Position numbers and translations under genes: made by a program
Notes under the pieces: generated by a model
Told to the model about the DNA's origin: nothing
Seen by the model: the letters and a program-made list of their open reading frames with translations, nothing else
Database searches by the model: none
From: CAIYXB01 sp038146805
GTDB lineage: Bacteria > Cyanobacteriota > Vampirovibrionia > LMEP-6097
Reading direction: 5' to 3'
DNA: 64,000 nt
Assembly: GCA_038146805.1 (NCBI GenBank)
Contig: JAYQSH010000004.1
Span: 62,001-126,000, forward strand
In this document: piece by piece, positions 27,274 to 35,775 of the stretch
Layout of the letters: each line of letters starts with the position of its first letter
Numbering within the stretch: the first letter of the stretch is position 1

Positions 27274-27955
27274 TTATTTTGTACTATCAAGTTCCTCTTT
27301 AAAGCTGCCATAAAAAGATTCTTGAAAACCATTTTGCCATGGTGAAGCTTTTGAGCTCATTGAACATTTGATCTGATTTGCTTTTAAAAAGTTTTGATAC
27401 TCTTTTGATTTGTACTCACTGCCTTGATCTGAATGAATCAAATCTGGAGTTTGACCAGTACGTTGTATTGAATCAAGCAGAGCCTCTTTAATCATGCTTG
27501 CTGTGTGCCTTCTGGATACCTGCCAGCCAACTATCTCTCGTGTAAAAAGGTCTATGACTGTTGCTAAGTAAACAAATTTTCCTTCAAATGGTATGTAAGT
27601 AAAATCACTTGCGTAAACAGTTCTTGGAGCAATTACAGTAAGGTCTTTGATTAAATTTGAGTGAGAACTATGATCCTTGCCTAAATCTCTTTTCTTCTTT
27701 GGTTTTCGTTTTGATTTAATTGGATAAAGATTAAATTTCTGTTTTATCCTATGAACTTTTTGCTTACTAACACTTAGATTTAAAGCTATTCTTTCAGTTC
27801 CATAAGCTGGATGTTGTTTCATTACTGTGACAACGGTGGAGAAAAATTCTAAATCTCTTGCTGGAAGTTTGTGATCATAGTAGATGCTTGATCTTGAAAT
27901 TTGTACTAGCTCTGTTAAAAAAGTTTTGTTTAAAGTTTTACATAAATATTTTTCA
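27274..27955 (-). pseudogene. IS3-family OrfB (copy gamma), nonsense mutation
   Basis: Same protein as in alpha and beta, with the SDFTYIP, HSDQGSEYK and NGFQES motifs. AAAGAATTT of the other copies is AAATAATTT here, so GAA became TAA and the last ~50 residues are lost. The initiation frame again depends on a -1 shift at the end of orfA. Confidence 0.87.
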
Positions 27956-27956
27956 A

Positions 27957-28208
27957 CTAAATCTCTTTTTTTTTCTTGCTAAGATCAAGAGTAATTTTGC
28001 CAACAAGCTCTTTTAGAGCTTTGTTTTCTCGTCTTAAGCGACTCATTTCAAGTGCTGAGCTGTCAGTATTTGTTTTTGAGCTTAGCCTGTTGTAAATAGT
28101 TTTAGTACTAATACCAAACTCTGCTGCTACTTCTGTTACTCTCTCACCATCTTTGACTCGCTTTAATATGTCAGACCAATTCTCTTCGCTTACTTTTACA
28201 CCTTTCAT
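27957..28208 (-). CDS. IS3-family OrfA (copy gamma)
   Basis: 83 residues, identical in sequence to the OrfA of copy alpha, with the same A8 slippery run at its 3' end and an AAGGAGG ribosome site. Confidence 0.92.
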   Translation of the reverse strand: MKGVKVSEENWSDILKRVKDGERVTEVAAEFGISTKTIYNRLSSKTNTDSSALEMSRLRRENKALKELVGKITLDLSKKKKEI

Positions 28209-28639
28209 TGCAATCCTCCTTAGACTTACTTGTTTAATATATCAAGAGGGGATCATAAAGACCTTGTTCATCGAACTTCAGAATTATCAAGAGATTTTGC
28301 TCGTTATATATGCCAAGATGAGAACTTAGAACAAGTCTTAGGATATTTGGACAGCTTAATTACTCATATTAAAAGTAATGATTTAGATTTTAACGACATT
28401 AAACAACCATTAGTTATGGAACTAGAAAATCTATTTTATTTACTGGATCAAGCTATTCGATCTAAAGAACCAGTCACGCTAAAAAAAGTTGAAAATATTT
28501 TTACTGAAGCTAATAATAATCCTAACCCTTTCATAGTTTTTAAAAATCCAGAACAAATAATAAGAAAATTAAAATCTCTGTTTAATGACAATGCTACTAA
28601 ATATATGATCGCTCACCAGAGAGATTGTCTTGAACTACA

Positions 28640-28847
28640 GGGGTCGTAGACGGACACAGGACACAAGTTAGTGTTTACTTTCTAAAGCAACATACTAATT
28701 TGAGCTTGGCTCAAATTGCTGTTATTTTTGGTAAAAGTTCAAGTGCCGTTTCGAAAATTTTTCAAAGAGTGAAAGGTAAAATCAGTAATAAAATTAGAAG
28801 TCAAATGGATTTGAAATAAATTTTGTCCTTTGAGCGTCTATGACCCC
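28640..28847 (+). repeat. 208-bp RAYT-derived element, copy g
   Basis: Full 208-bp copy forming the 3' end of cassette gene copy 2. The right end reads TCTATGACCCCGATAATT and abuts the structured RNA candidate. Confidence 0.9.
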
Positions 28848-28856
28848 GATAATTCC

Positions 28857-29133
28857 AGTTACCGCCTCGCCAGAGCAGTGGCTCTGTCTCGGCTGGCTTG
28901 CAGTGAGCGCCGAGCTAAGGGAAAGTGGTTGCTGTAACCCCAAATATATTCTGGGTTTTTCTTCCTTGTTTTAAGCAAAGGCGTCTCTGGGCTGTTGCAC
29001 AGGCAGGTCTTGATTCTTCAACTCAAAAGTGTTGCACTTGCCTCAAGAGAAAGACCTGACTGTAAGCCCTGAGACACTTTGCGGATAAAAACTAAAGGGT
29101 TCCAACAAGGAACGAAGTGACGAGGCGGTAGTG
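28857..29133 (+). ncRNA. Candidate structured RNA, about 275 nt, unknown class
   Basis: No frame is convincing, and the stretch is much richer in G+C than its surroundings. Paired segments close it: ACCGCCTCG (28861-28869) with CGAGGCGGT (29121-29129), extendable by U-A, U-G and G-U pairs. Inside are CAGAGC/GCTCTG (28871-28886), CTCGGC/GCCGAG (28888-28893, 28909-28914), GTCTCTGGGCT/AGCCCTGAGAC (28983-28993, 29065-29075), CAGGTCTT/AAGACCTG (29004-29011, 29051-29058) and AAGTG/CACTT near 29030. G-U pairs favour the plus strand. I do not find the conserved blocks of RNase P, tmRNA, SRP or 6S RNA. A retron-type msr-msd is conceivable from the a1/a2-like closing stem, but no reverse transcriptase is present. 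Confidence 0.5.
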
Positions 29134-29274
29134 ATACTTTAATCTTTAAAGTACGCTGCTCTCTATCTCTAGAGTCAAAAAGGGTGAGCTTCTACAATCG
29201 TGTATTACCCTTCTATCTTGTTCTAATACTAATACTGAGTGTAAATTTACGTAAAAACGCAAATTTCCCAGTAA

Positions 29275-30442
29275 GGATGCACTGAAAAATAATTTCGTAT
29301 AAATTCCTCTTTAAAGCTAGTCTATGATTGAGTTTGATGTTAAAATCAGTACATGCAAAGCACCTTCTTAGACATAGTAAATACAGGCAAAAACCCAACA
29401 AAAGCCGCTAAATTCCTTGAAGAAATAGACAAAGTTATACCTTGGTACCGAATTAATAAGGTTTTAAAGAAATGGAAGGACTCCGATCTTGGCAGAAAAG
29501 GCTACAGACCTGAAACTATGTTTCGTATGTCTTTACTGAAAGATTTCTATGGCTTGAGTGATTATGATACTGAAGAACAAATTAATGATCGTCTTTCATT
29601 TCGTAAATTTATGCAGCTAGGCGTAGACGAAACGTCCCCTGATGAAACAAGTCTCTGTAAATTTAGAGCTTGGTTAACACAAAACAACAAACAAGAAGAA
29701 CTGTTCAAAATCGTCAATCGCTATCTAAATGATCAAGGTTGTTTTGTCAAAAGGGTGCTTTGATTGATGCAACTATTATTGAAGCTCCAATAAATAAAAG
29801 CAATGGTAAAAAAGAATGGGTTGATAAAGATGCTAGTTCCACTAAAAAAGGATCAACCTGGTATCGTGGTTACAAGGCTCACATGGGTTTAGATTTTGGC
29901 TCAAACTTAATTGCTGACATAGTTACAACAACAGCTAAAGTTGCTGATACTGTCATCTTTGACCTACTGCTTCCAGCTTATGCAAAAGCGGTTCTTGCGG
30001 ACAAAGGTTACTACAGCCAGGAACGGAAACGAGAGTTACGAAGAAGTGGAATTTTTTGTGGAATCTTGGATAAAGCAGCACGAGGTAGAAAACTTTCAAA
30101 CTCTCAAAAGAAACGTAACAAAAAATTATCATCAGTCAGAGCCTATGTTGAACATCCGTTCAACGCAATAAAGAATTGGTTTAAATTTAGGAAAACCCGT
30201 TATGTTGGAATTATAAAAAATTCTGCTCAAATATTCATGCTAGCTACACTTTACAATCTTCATAGAGTTAGAAAGATCTTAGAACCAGAACCATACTTTG
30301 CATGATTTTAGGGAGTAGTGTATCTAAAAAGCCCTGAAAATAAGGAATATATCAAAATTAAGCAAGTTTTAGGTAGCTAAAAGAGCTAGAAACAGGCATT
30401 TCTATTACTTCACAAGAAAATTCTTTAATTTTCAGTGCATCC
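29275..30442 (+). mobile_element. IS5-family insertion sequence
   Basis: 1,168 bp with inverted ends GGATGCACTGAAAA at both sides and a 4-bp GTAA target duplication (29271-29274 and 30443-30446). It separates the upstream structured region from the dinD promoter region. Confidence 0.9.
29353..30305 (+). CDS. IS5-family transposase, in two frames
   Basis: DDE transposase. The first frame (29353-29763) is the N-terminal DUF772-like part with GYRPETMFRMSLLKDFYGLS. The second (from about 29739) holds the catalytic part: LIDATIIEAP, VLADKGYYS and YVEHPFNAIK. The frames join at GTCAAAAGGGTGC near 29748. Adding one A gives the usual KKGALIDATI reading. Either this is the programmed -1 shift known in some IS5 elements or a one-base loss. 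The start ATG 29353 follows GTTAAAAT about 10 bases upstream. Confidence 0.88.
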
Positions 30443-30465
30443 GTAAGTACTTTACTAAGTTATTC

Positions 30466-30471
30466 TATAAT
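30466..30471 (+). promoter_or_regulatory. -10 box of dinD
   Basis: TATAAT, 14 bases before the dinD ATG. It lies just outside the IS5 right end. No LexA-type palindrome is evident beside it. Confidence 0.5.
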
Positions 30472-30485
30472 CAATAGAACTAAAT

Positions 30486-31328
30486 ATGAAAGCAGAAATA
30501 GTTGAATCTTTAACAAATGATTTTGAAGCTCATGCTCAAAGCACAGATGATGGAATAGAGTTCTGGTTAGCCAGAGACTTACAACATCTTCTTGGTTATG
30601 GGGAATGGCGGAATTTTATTAACGTAATTACTAAAGCAAAGGTTTCTTGTGAAACTAGTGATAGAGCGGTTTCTGATCATTTTGTTGACGTCAACAAAAC
30701 GATCAAAATGCCTAGGGGAGCGGAGAAAGAAGTGCCTGATATTATGCTTACCAGGTATGCTTGTTACTTAATCGCTCAGAATGGTGACCCAAAAAAAGAG
30801 CCTGTAGCTTTTGCCCAAACTTATTTTGCATTACAAACTCGTAAATTAGAAATATTGGCTAAAAGAATAGAAGAGTCTGAAAGATTATCAGCTCGTAAAA
30901 AACTAAGTGAAACTGAAAAAGAATTGTCAGGAGTAATTTTTGAACAAACAGGAAGTGATAGAAATTTTGCTCTGATACGGAGTAAAGGTGATGCTGCTCT
31001 TTTTGGCTACTCAACTCAAAAGATGAAAGAAAAATGGCAAGTACCTAAATCTAAACCTCTTGCTGACTTTGCACCAACTATAATTCTTAAAGCAAAAGAC
31101 TTTGCTACTGAGATTACTATATTTAATGCTAAAGAAAAAAATCTAAGTACAGAAGCTAGTATCTCAAATGAGCATGTGGTAAATAACAAAACTGTAAGAA
31201 AAACCTTACTAGAAAGAGGTATTAAACCGGAAAACTTAGAGCCAGAAGAAGATATTAAAAAGCTCGAACGTAGAATGAACTCTGATGCCAAGAAAAGTTT
31301 AAAAACAACAAAATCAATCCGTTCTTGA
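30486..31328 (+). CDS. dinD: DNA-damage-inducible protein D homologue
   Basis: 280 residues closely following the DinD family: FWLARDLQHLLGYGEWRNF, LTRYACYLIAQNGDPKKEP, FAQTYFALQTRKLE, then GVIFEQTGSDRNFALIRSKG and a C-terminal VRKTLLERGIKPE segment. In E. coli DinD is SOS-induced and inhibits RecA strand exchange after filament formation; homologues are common on mobile islands. The N-terminal part is a BRO/KilA-like DNA-binding fold. The gene has its own promoter and no operon partner. Only the SOS link is from knowledge of the family, since no LexA box is visible. Confidence 0.88.
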   Translation: MKAEIVESLTNDFEAHAQSTDDGIEFWLARDLQHLLGYGEWRNFINVITKAKVSCETSDRAVSDHFVDVNKTIKMPRGAEKEVPDIMLTRYACYLIAQNGDPKKEPVAFAQTYFALQTRKLEILAKRIEESERLSARKKLSETEKELSGVIFEQTGSDRNFALIRSKGDAALFGYSTQKMKEKWQVPKSKPLADFAPTIILKAKDFATEITIFNAKEKNLSTEASISNEHVVNNKTVRKTLLERGIKPENLEPEEDIKKLERRMNSDAKKSLKTTKSIRS

Positions 31329-31369
31329 AGTCCATAGTTACCGGCGTCTAGTTAGGGCTGTATTGTGGC

Positions 31370-31658
31370 TTAATGATTAATACTTCTCAAACCAGAATAA
31401 ATCGCGGTTTCACCATCTTGTTTTATAAACTCAACAGATATATCTACAAGAAAATCACTTGGTTTTAACGGTTCAGAAACACCTATGGGTTTTCCTAAAT
31501 AAACTTTACCTTGATTAGGATTAGAATTAGCTACATCAAAAAACAGATTTTGTTTAGGTAAATATAGAAAACTATGATCCTCAAAACTTTTACCATTATC
31601 CTATGAGACAGAGCCTTCAACCATATAAGAGTCGATACCAACACTGTTTAAAACATAC
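31370..31658 (-). pseudogene. Gene remnant with one in-frame stop, cut by IS30 end
   Basis: Minus-strand frame reads SVGIDSYMVEGSVS-stop-DN then GKSFEDHSFLYLPKQNLFF ... IGVSEPLKPSDFLVDISVEF ... YSGLRSINH-stop. It is protein-like, beta-rich and unrecognised. The 5' part is removed by the IS30 end at 31659, and a TAG interrupts it. Confidence 0.5.
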
Positions 31659-31684
31659 GGCAATTTCCAATTTCTAGCTTAATT
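31659..31684 (-). repeat. IS30-type left-end scar
   Basis: 26 bp, GGCAATTTCCAATTTCTAGC and six more bases, then TTTAGAGGTTAAGGAGCATAG leading to copy h. Confidence 0.75.
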
Positions 31685-31710
31685 TAGAGGTTAAGGAGCA
31701 TAGAACTACA

Positions 31711-31918
31711 GGGGTCGTAGACGGACACCGGAGACAAGTTAGTGTTTACGTTCTTAAGCAACATACTAATTTGAGCTTGGCTCAAATTGTTGTTATTTTT
31801 GCTAAAAGTTCAAGTGCCGTTTCGAAAATTTTTCAAAGAGTGAAAGGTAAAATCAGTAATAAAATTAGAAGTCAAATGGATTTGAAATAAATGATGTCCT
31901 TTGAGCGTCTACGACCCC
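31711..31918 (+). repeat. 208-bp RAYT-derived element, copy h
   Basis: 208 bp; the left side reads GGGGTCGTAGACGGACACCG. It shares its left flank with copy c and truncates the pseudogene at 31923. Confidence 0.9.
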
Positions 31919-31922
31919 GATA

Positions 31923-32025
31923 ATTTCAGACATAAGTGCATTGCTTCAATTGCATTTCTAGCAGCTTGAAAAACAGATGGTGCCTCATGATTAGCAACAC
32001 TAGCTAATTCTTGCTTAAGCTTTTT
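31923..32025 (-). pseudogene. Small gene scrap next to copy h
   Basis: Minus-strand frame KKLKQELASVANHEAPSV then FQAARNAIEAMHLCLK runs into the repeat at its 3' side; a stop lies just upstream. It is a truncated helical piece of unknown family. Confidence 0.35.
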
Positions 32026-32085
32026 AGGGTACTAATATTTGATCTTTGTGGCTGTAGTTTATCCATGCATTAAATTGAGTTTTAG

Positions 32086-32634
32086 TTATATTAAAGCACC
32101 CATAAACATTTCTTGCACTATAGTGGCTTGTGGGTTTACCAAAGCAGCAAGTCTACTTTGAATATCAAGTTCAGAAGGAGAAGATACGACTTCAAGCTTG
32201 CCGCGACTTCTGTGTTCTATATTATTTAGATAATAAATGTCTCTTGGTGTATAGTCTTTTTCTTTAGGATGTTTACCCCATGGGATATCTCTATCTATTC
32301 TAAAAACTTTGCTTTTTTTTTGTTTAAGCTCTGGAACTAAGTTACATAGCTTGTCCATAAACTCTGATAAAGGCCTGTAGGTATGACCTCTGAGTGTGAC
32401 AAAATCAGACTCTGGAGCTAGGGAAATTGCATATACTTGTGGGTTTCTGTCAGGTTTAGCACTAATTAGCCTAATACCACTATCGTCTTTAACAGTTTGG
32501 CAAACTCTAAGCAAAGCTAACTCACCTTTATTCTCAAAAGTGTCACGTGCAACATTAGCTACTTCATCTTTAGTCTTTAAAGCATAGCTAAGATTGACAC
32601 TTGCATTTGTATAAACTTTGATCTCTTGTTTCAT
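32086..32634 (-). CDS. Unknown 182-aa protein
   Basis: No family recognised. Soluble, mixed alpha/beta; notable pieces are TLRGHTYRPLSEFMDKLC, VFRIDRDIPWGKHPKEK and RDIYYLNNIEHRSRGKLE. The ATG at 32632-32634 opens the frame; CATACT about 30 bases upstream may be its -10 box. It lies alone between repeat copies h and i in the minus direction. Confidence 0.6.
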   Translation of the reverse strand: MKQEIKVYTNASVNLSYALKTKDEVANVARDTFENKGELALLRVCQTVKDDSGIRLISAKPDRNPQVYAISLAPESDFVTLRGHTYRPLSEFMDKLCNLVPELKQKKSKVFRIDRDIPWGKHPKEKDYTPRDIYYLNNIEHRSRGKLEVVSSPSELDIQSRLAALVNPQATIVQEMFMGALI

Positions 32635-32779
32635 AAATTGATTATTTGTTCCAATAAACTGTAGTATGCAGATGATAGCATATTGAATCTTTTCTCGACA
32701 TAGATTTTTACCAAACTAAGCGATTTTACCTATATACTTATCATCACGAAAAAATCACTTTACTTTACCTAAAACTACA

Positions 32780-33199
32780 GGGGTCGTAGACGGACAAAGG
32801 ACAAAATAGCCTTTCTAGGTGTGATTCTTAATCTCTAAAACTACAGGGGTCGTAGACGGACAAAGGACAAAATAGCCTTTCTAGGTGTGATTCTTAATCT
32901 CTAGAGGACTTTTGACCCCCTACAGCGACAAGTCTAAATTGCAATTTTTATTTAGCAGATGGCAAGACCACTATTAATGTTGGAAACTACAGGGGTCGTA
33001 GACGGACACAGGACACAAGATAGTGTTTACGTTCTTAAGCAACATACTAATTTGAGCTTGGCTGAAATTGGTGTTATTTTTGGTAAAAGTTCAAGTACCG
33101 TTTCGAAAATTTTTCAAAGAGTGAAAGGTAAAATCAGTAATAAAATTAGAAGTCAAATGGATTTGAAATGAATTTTGACCTTTGAGCGTCTATGACCCC
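32780..33199 (+). repeat. Triple-nested RAYT-derived element (copy i)
   Basis: Three left ends in series at 32780, 32846 and 32992, then one right end at 33199. Segments are 66 bp, 146 bp and the 208-bp body. The 146+208 bp part equals the composite at 24927. Confidence 0.9.
32959..33171 (+). CDS. Possible mini-RAYT: transposase start fused to DnaA-like HTH (70 aa)
   Basis: The composite repeat recreates an open frame that begins with the RAYT start region (MARPLL) and runs in frame into the helix-turn-helix tail (KQHTNLSLAEIGVIFGKSSS ... SQMDLK-stop). The catalytic domain is missing. If expressed it would be a stand-alone DNA-binding domain that could compete with the transposase for its ends. 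The RAYT leader with its natural initiation context precedes it. Expression and function are inference; it may be a chance by-product of nesting. Confidence 0.35.
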   Translation: MARPLLMLETTGVVDGHRTQDSVYVLKQHTNLSLAEIGVIFGKSSSTVSKIFQRVKGKISNKIRSQMDLK

Positions 33200-33248
33200 G
33201 GTAATTCCATACTTGAAACCACAGTTGATATTATGTTATCATCTATCT

Positions 33249-34991
33249 ATGCAAATACAAACTGAAAGTGCCTTAGCTAGCGAAGTCAATAGGGTTGCGG
33301 ATCAATTCCCTGGCAATAATAATGATGCCAGCCGATTACCTGATAGCAATGAACAGCTGAAAAGCATAAGAGAGCTTTTAGAACCTACTAAATCAAAAGC
33401 AGATGTAGAAGCTCTTAGAGATGGTTTACTACATTTCATAGGACAAGCCTCTCCAATCAGTGGTAATGGTTCTGGTGAATTAGTAGCTAAGCTAGAGAGT
33501 TTTTTAAGACAAGTTGTTTCACCTTTAGCTAATTTTCAGATAGGTAAACTATTTAAAGCATATTTACCAGAGAGTTCTCGCACACCAGATTCTCACTCTA
33601 GTGTTGTGACTAATGTGGATGAAGCTTTTACTACCATGCAAGGTTTATTGGGAGAGGATATGGAAGCTCTCACAAATAGATATCAGACTAAATATGCAGA
33701 TATAGTCTCAAGGCTTAACACAATTAGAACTATTGATGACTCTCAAGCTAAAAACTCAGAAGGTTCTGATGATTACTATAAGTGGCTTGACTTTGACTAT
33801 CTCAAAAGTATAAATAGTGACTTCAATAAACCCACTGCAGCAAAGATGAAATCTCAAGGCTTGAATTCAGCTTTAGTTTGTGGAATGGGTGGATCTTCAA
33901 TGTATCCTAAATTAATCGAAACATCTTTTCCAACTGATTTTAAAGTCCAAGTTCAAGACAATCTAGATCCAGGCTCTCTTATAAGAAGGCTAGGAGCTTT
34001 AGGAGATGGAATTGAAAAGACCAACTTCGTTATGATCTCAAAATCTGGCAGCACTAATGAGGTATTACAGAATTTACAGATTATATTAGATAAGCTATCT
34101 CAATTTTATAGTGGTGATAAGCTTAGAGCCTTGAAAACTTTTGCAAAAAATACTGTTTTTATTACCGAAGATAACGATAAGGACTTAAGAGAAATAAAAG
34201 CAGAAATTGAAGCAAAAACTGATATTGAAATTTCAAATATTGATCATCCTGCTTTTGTTGGTGGTCGTTATTCTATGATGTCCCCAGTTGGAATGTATAT
34301 TGCAGAACTGAAAGGGTTAGATAGTGATGCGTTTATAGCAGGGGCTGAGGAATGTTGGGATAGATTAAGTAAAACTCCAAGATTGGCAGATTCTGAAATT
34401 GGAAAGTATGCATTACTTGATATGAAACTTGCTGAATCGGGTAAATTTGCTGCTCGGTATGTAATGCCTTATTCAGACAGACTAGAATTATTACCGGCTG
34501 CTTCTGCGCAACTGACTGGAGAAGGTACTAACAAATATGGTATGAATACCTTACCTCAAATGCATAACAGAGGAACTACTGGCGAGCATTCTGATATAGA
34601 AGCTTTATGCAAGACTGATAAACAGAGATTGCTGCTAGAACAAATATTGCTTGCAAATGATACTGACCATATTCATGGAGATACTGGCTTAAACTCTCTT
34701 AGAAAATTTGCTGGTAAGTCTGCAAATGCAGATAGACTACAAACTCATGCTTTACCACTAAATAAATATCTGAGAGAAAATAAACAGAGTCCTGTGATAA
34801 CTACAATTATTGATAAAGTTGACGAGAGAAATATGGGGTACATTATGACTCAAAGAATGTTGATAGCTGCAGTGGAAGCTGGACTTCACGACGAATGTTT
34901 TTCATACGACAATTTACAGAAAGCTGTTCATCAAAGTGAAGTAGAAACTTTTAAAAAAGCTAAGGGTAGTGAACTCGCTATTGCAGTTTGA
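33249..34991 (+). CDS. pgi: Phosphoglucose isomerase-family protein (SIS domains)
   Basis: Interconverts glucose-6-phosphate and fructose-6-phosphate in the cytoplasm. Visible landmarks are VCGMGGSSMYP, MISKSGSTNEVL (sugar-phosphate loop), GGRYSMMSPVG, GEGTNKYGM and GTTGEHSDIEALCK. It is 580 residues, with an N-terminal extension of about 170 residues lacking clear motifs. I choose ATG 33249 over an upstream in-frame start at 33192 because the latter lies inside the repeat's right end; TATCAT sits 6 bases before this ATG. A metabolic gene in an island of unknown genes is unusual; it may be a relocated core gene or a divergent paralogue, and the substrate is not proven. Confidence 0.82.
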   Translation: MQIQTESALASEVNRVADQFPGNNNDASRLPDSNEQLKSIRELLEPTKSKADVEALRDGLLHFIGQASPISGNGSGELVAKLESFLRQVVSPLANFQIGKLFKAYLPESSRTPDSHSSVVTNVDEAFTTMQGLLGEDMEALTNRYQTKYADIVSRLNTIRTIDDSQAKNSEGSDDYYKWLDFDYLKSINSDFNKPTAAKMKSQGLNSALVCGMGGSSMYPKLIETSFPTDFKVQVQDNLDPGSLIRRLGALGDGIEKTNFVMISKSGSTNEVLQNLQIILDKLSQFYSGDKLRALKTFAKNTVFITEDNDKDLREIKAEIEAKTDIEISNIDHPAFVGGRYSMMSPVGMYIAELKGLDSDAFIAGAEECWDRLSKTPRLADSEIGKYALLDMKLAESGKFAARYVMPYSDRLELLPAASAQLTGEGTNKYGMNTLPQMHNRGTTGEHSDIEALCKTDKQRLLLEQILLANDTDHIHGDTGLNSLRKFAGKSANADRLQTHALPLNKYLRENKQSPVITTIIDKVDERNMGYIMTQRMLIAAVEAGLHDECFSYDNLQKAVHQSEVETFKKAKGSELAIAV

Positions 34992-35065
34992 TATACCTGC
35001 TTTGTTTTAGATTCAGCAATAAATTATTCCATCATTTACTGAATTCTCATCATATCTAGTCTGTG

Positions 35066-35162
35066 TGTCAACCCCTAACTTTTCAAAACAACAATTTCTA
35101 AGCTTGCATTTTTAACTTCTGATGATTTTGAAAAAACTTAGCAGGTGATGTTTTTAAAACAG
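35066..35162 (-). mobile_element. IS3-type right-end fragment
   Basis: 97 bp beginning TGTCAACCCCTAACTTTTC and ending in the orfB C-terminal region, cut by a RAYT-type left end. It supplies no gene. Confidence 0.85.
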
Positions 35163-35169
35163 AACTACA

Positions 35170-35640
35170 GGGGTCGAAACTACAGGGGTCGTAGACGGAC
35201 AAAGGACAAAATAGCCTTTCTAGGTGATTCAAATTCTTAAACTACAGGGGTCGTAGACGGACAAAGGACAAAATAGCCTTTCTAGGTGTGATTCTTAATC
35301 TCTAGAGGACTTTTGACCCCCTACAGCGACAAGTCTAAATTGCTATTTTTATTTAGCAGATGGCAAGACCACTATTAATTGAAACTATTAGGTCGTAGAC
35401 GGACACAGGACACAAGTTAGTGTTTACTTTCTAAAGCAACATACTAATTTGAGCTTGGCTGAAATTGCTGTTATTTTTGGTAAAAGTTCAAGAAACTACA
35501 GGGGTCGTAGACGGACAAAGGACAAAATAGCCTTTCTAGGTGTGATTCTTAATCTCTAGAGGACTTTTGACCCCCTACAGCGACAAGTCTAAATTGCTAT
35601 TTTTATTTAGCAGATGGCAAGACCACTATTAATTGAAACT
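35170..35640 (+). repeat. Cluster of partial RAYT-derived left ends (copy j)
   Basis: Left ends occur at 35170 (only GGGGTCG), 35185, 35247, about 35388 (AACTATTAGGTCG type) and 35501, each cut by the next. One piece carries about 105 bp of the 208-bp body. No right end is present. The last piece includes the transposase start ATGGCAAGACC and then passes into the promoter region of cassette copy 3. Confidence 0.85.
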
Positions 35641-35775
35641 ATTAGGGTTCTAAGTTCTAATTGAGAATAGGGAAACATGCCCAAGCTCAGATTGCTAAAA
35701 TTGGGCTGACTTTCGCAAGAGATCTATTATACTCTTTATTTTCCGTTGTTAAAAGACTATACTTAAATAATAGTT

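Larger units (their letters stand above)
27104..28255 (-). mobile_element. IS3-type element, copy gamma
   Basis: 1,152 bp with both termini, reverse orientation to copy beta. The flanks GGACAA and TAAAG correspond to GGATAAAG in the intact cassette gene, so the target repeat was about 3-4 bp with one later substitution. Confidence 0.92.
26593..28649 (+). pseudogene. Unknown ~300-aa cassette gene, copy 2, interrupted by IS3 and frameshifted
   Basis: Second copy of the gene found intact at 35776. It starts at ATG 26593 after the same promoter region, loses one base near 26652 (AGAAATAAATTTCTG against AGAAATAGAATTTCTG) and is split by IS3 copy gamma (27104-28255). The second part (28256-28649) ends in the 208-bp repeat exactly as the other copies do. 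The residues corresponding to 70-120 differ most from copies 1 and 3. Confidence 0.85.

Noticed and set aside
28857..29133. RNase P, tmRNA, SRP or 6S RNA
   Set aside because: The conserved RNase P blocks (GAGGAAAGTCC, ACAGAA), the tmRNA tag and tRNA-like ends and the SRP tetraloop are not found; housekeeping RNAs would also be unexpected in the island.
30440..30490. LexA operator before dinD
   Set aside because: Neither the CTGT-N8-ACAG nor the GAAC-N4-GTTC or AGTAC-type palindromes are present upstream of the start.
31000..31330. Toxin-antitoxin pair with dinD
   Set aside because: The minus-strand frame opposite dinD is a shadow; no small partner gene is found on either side.
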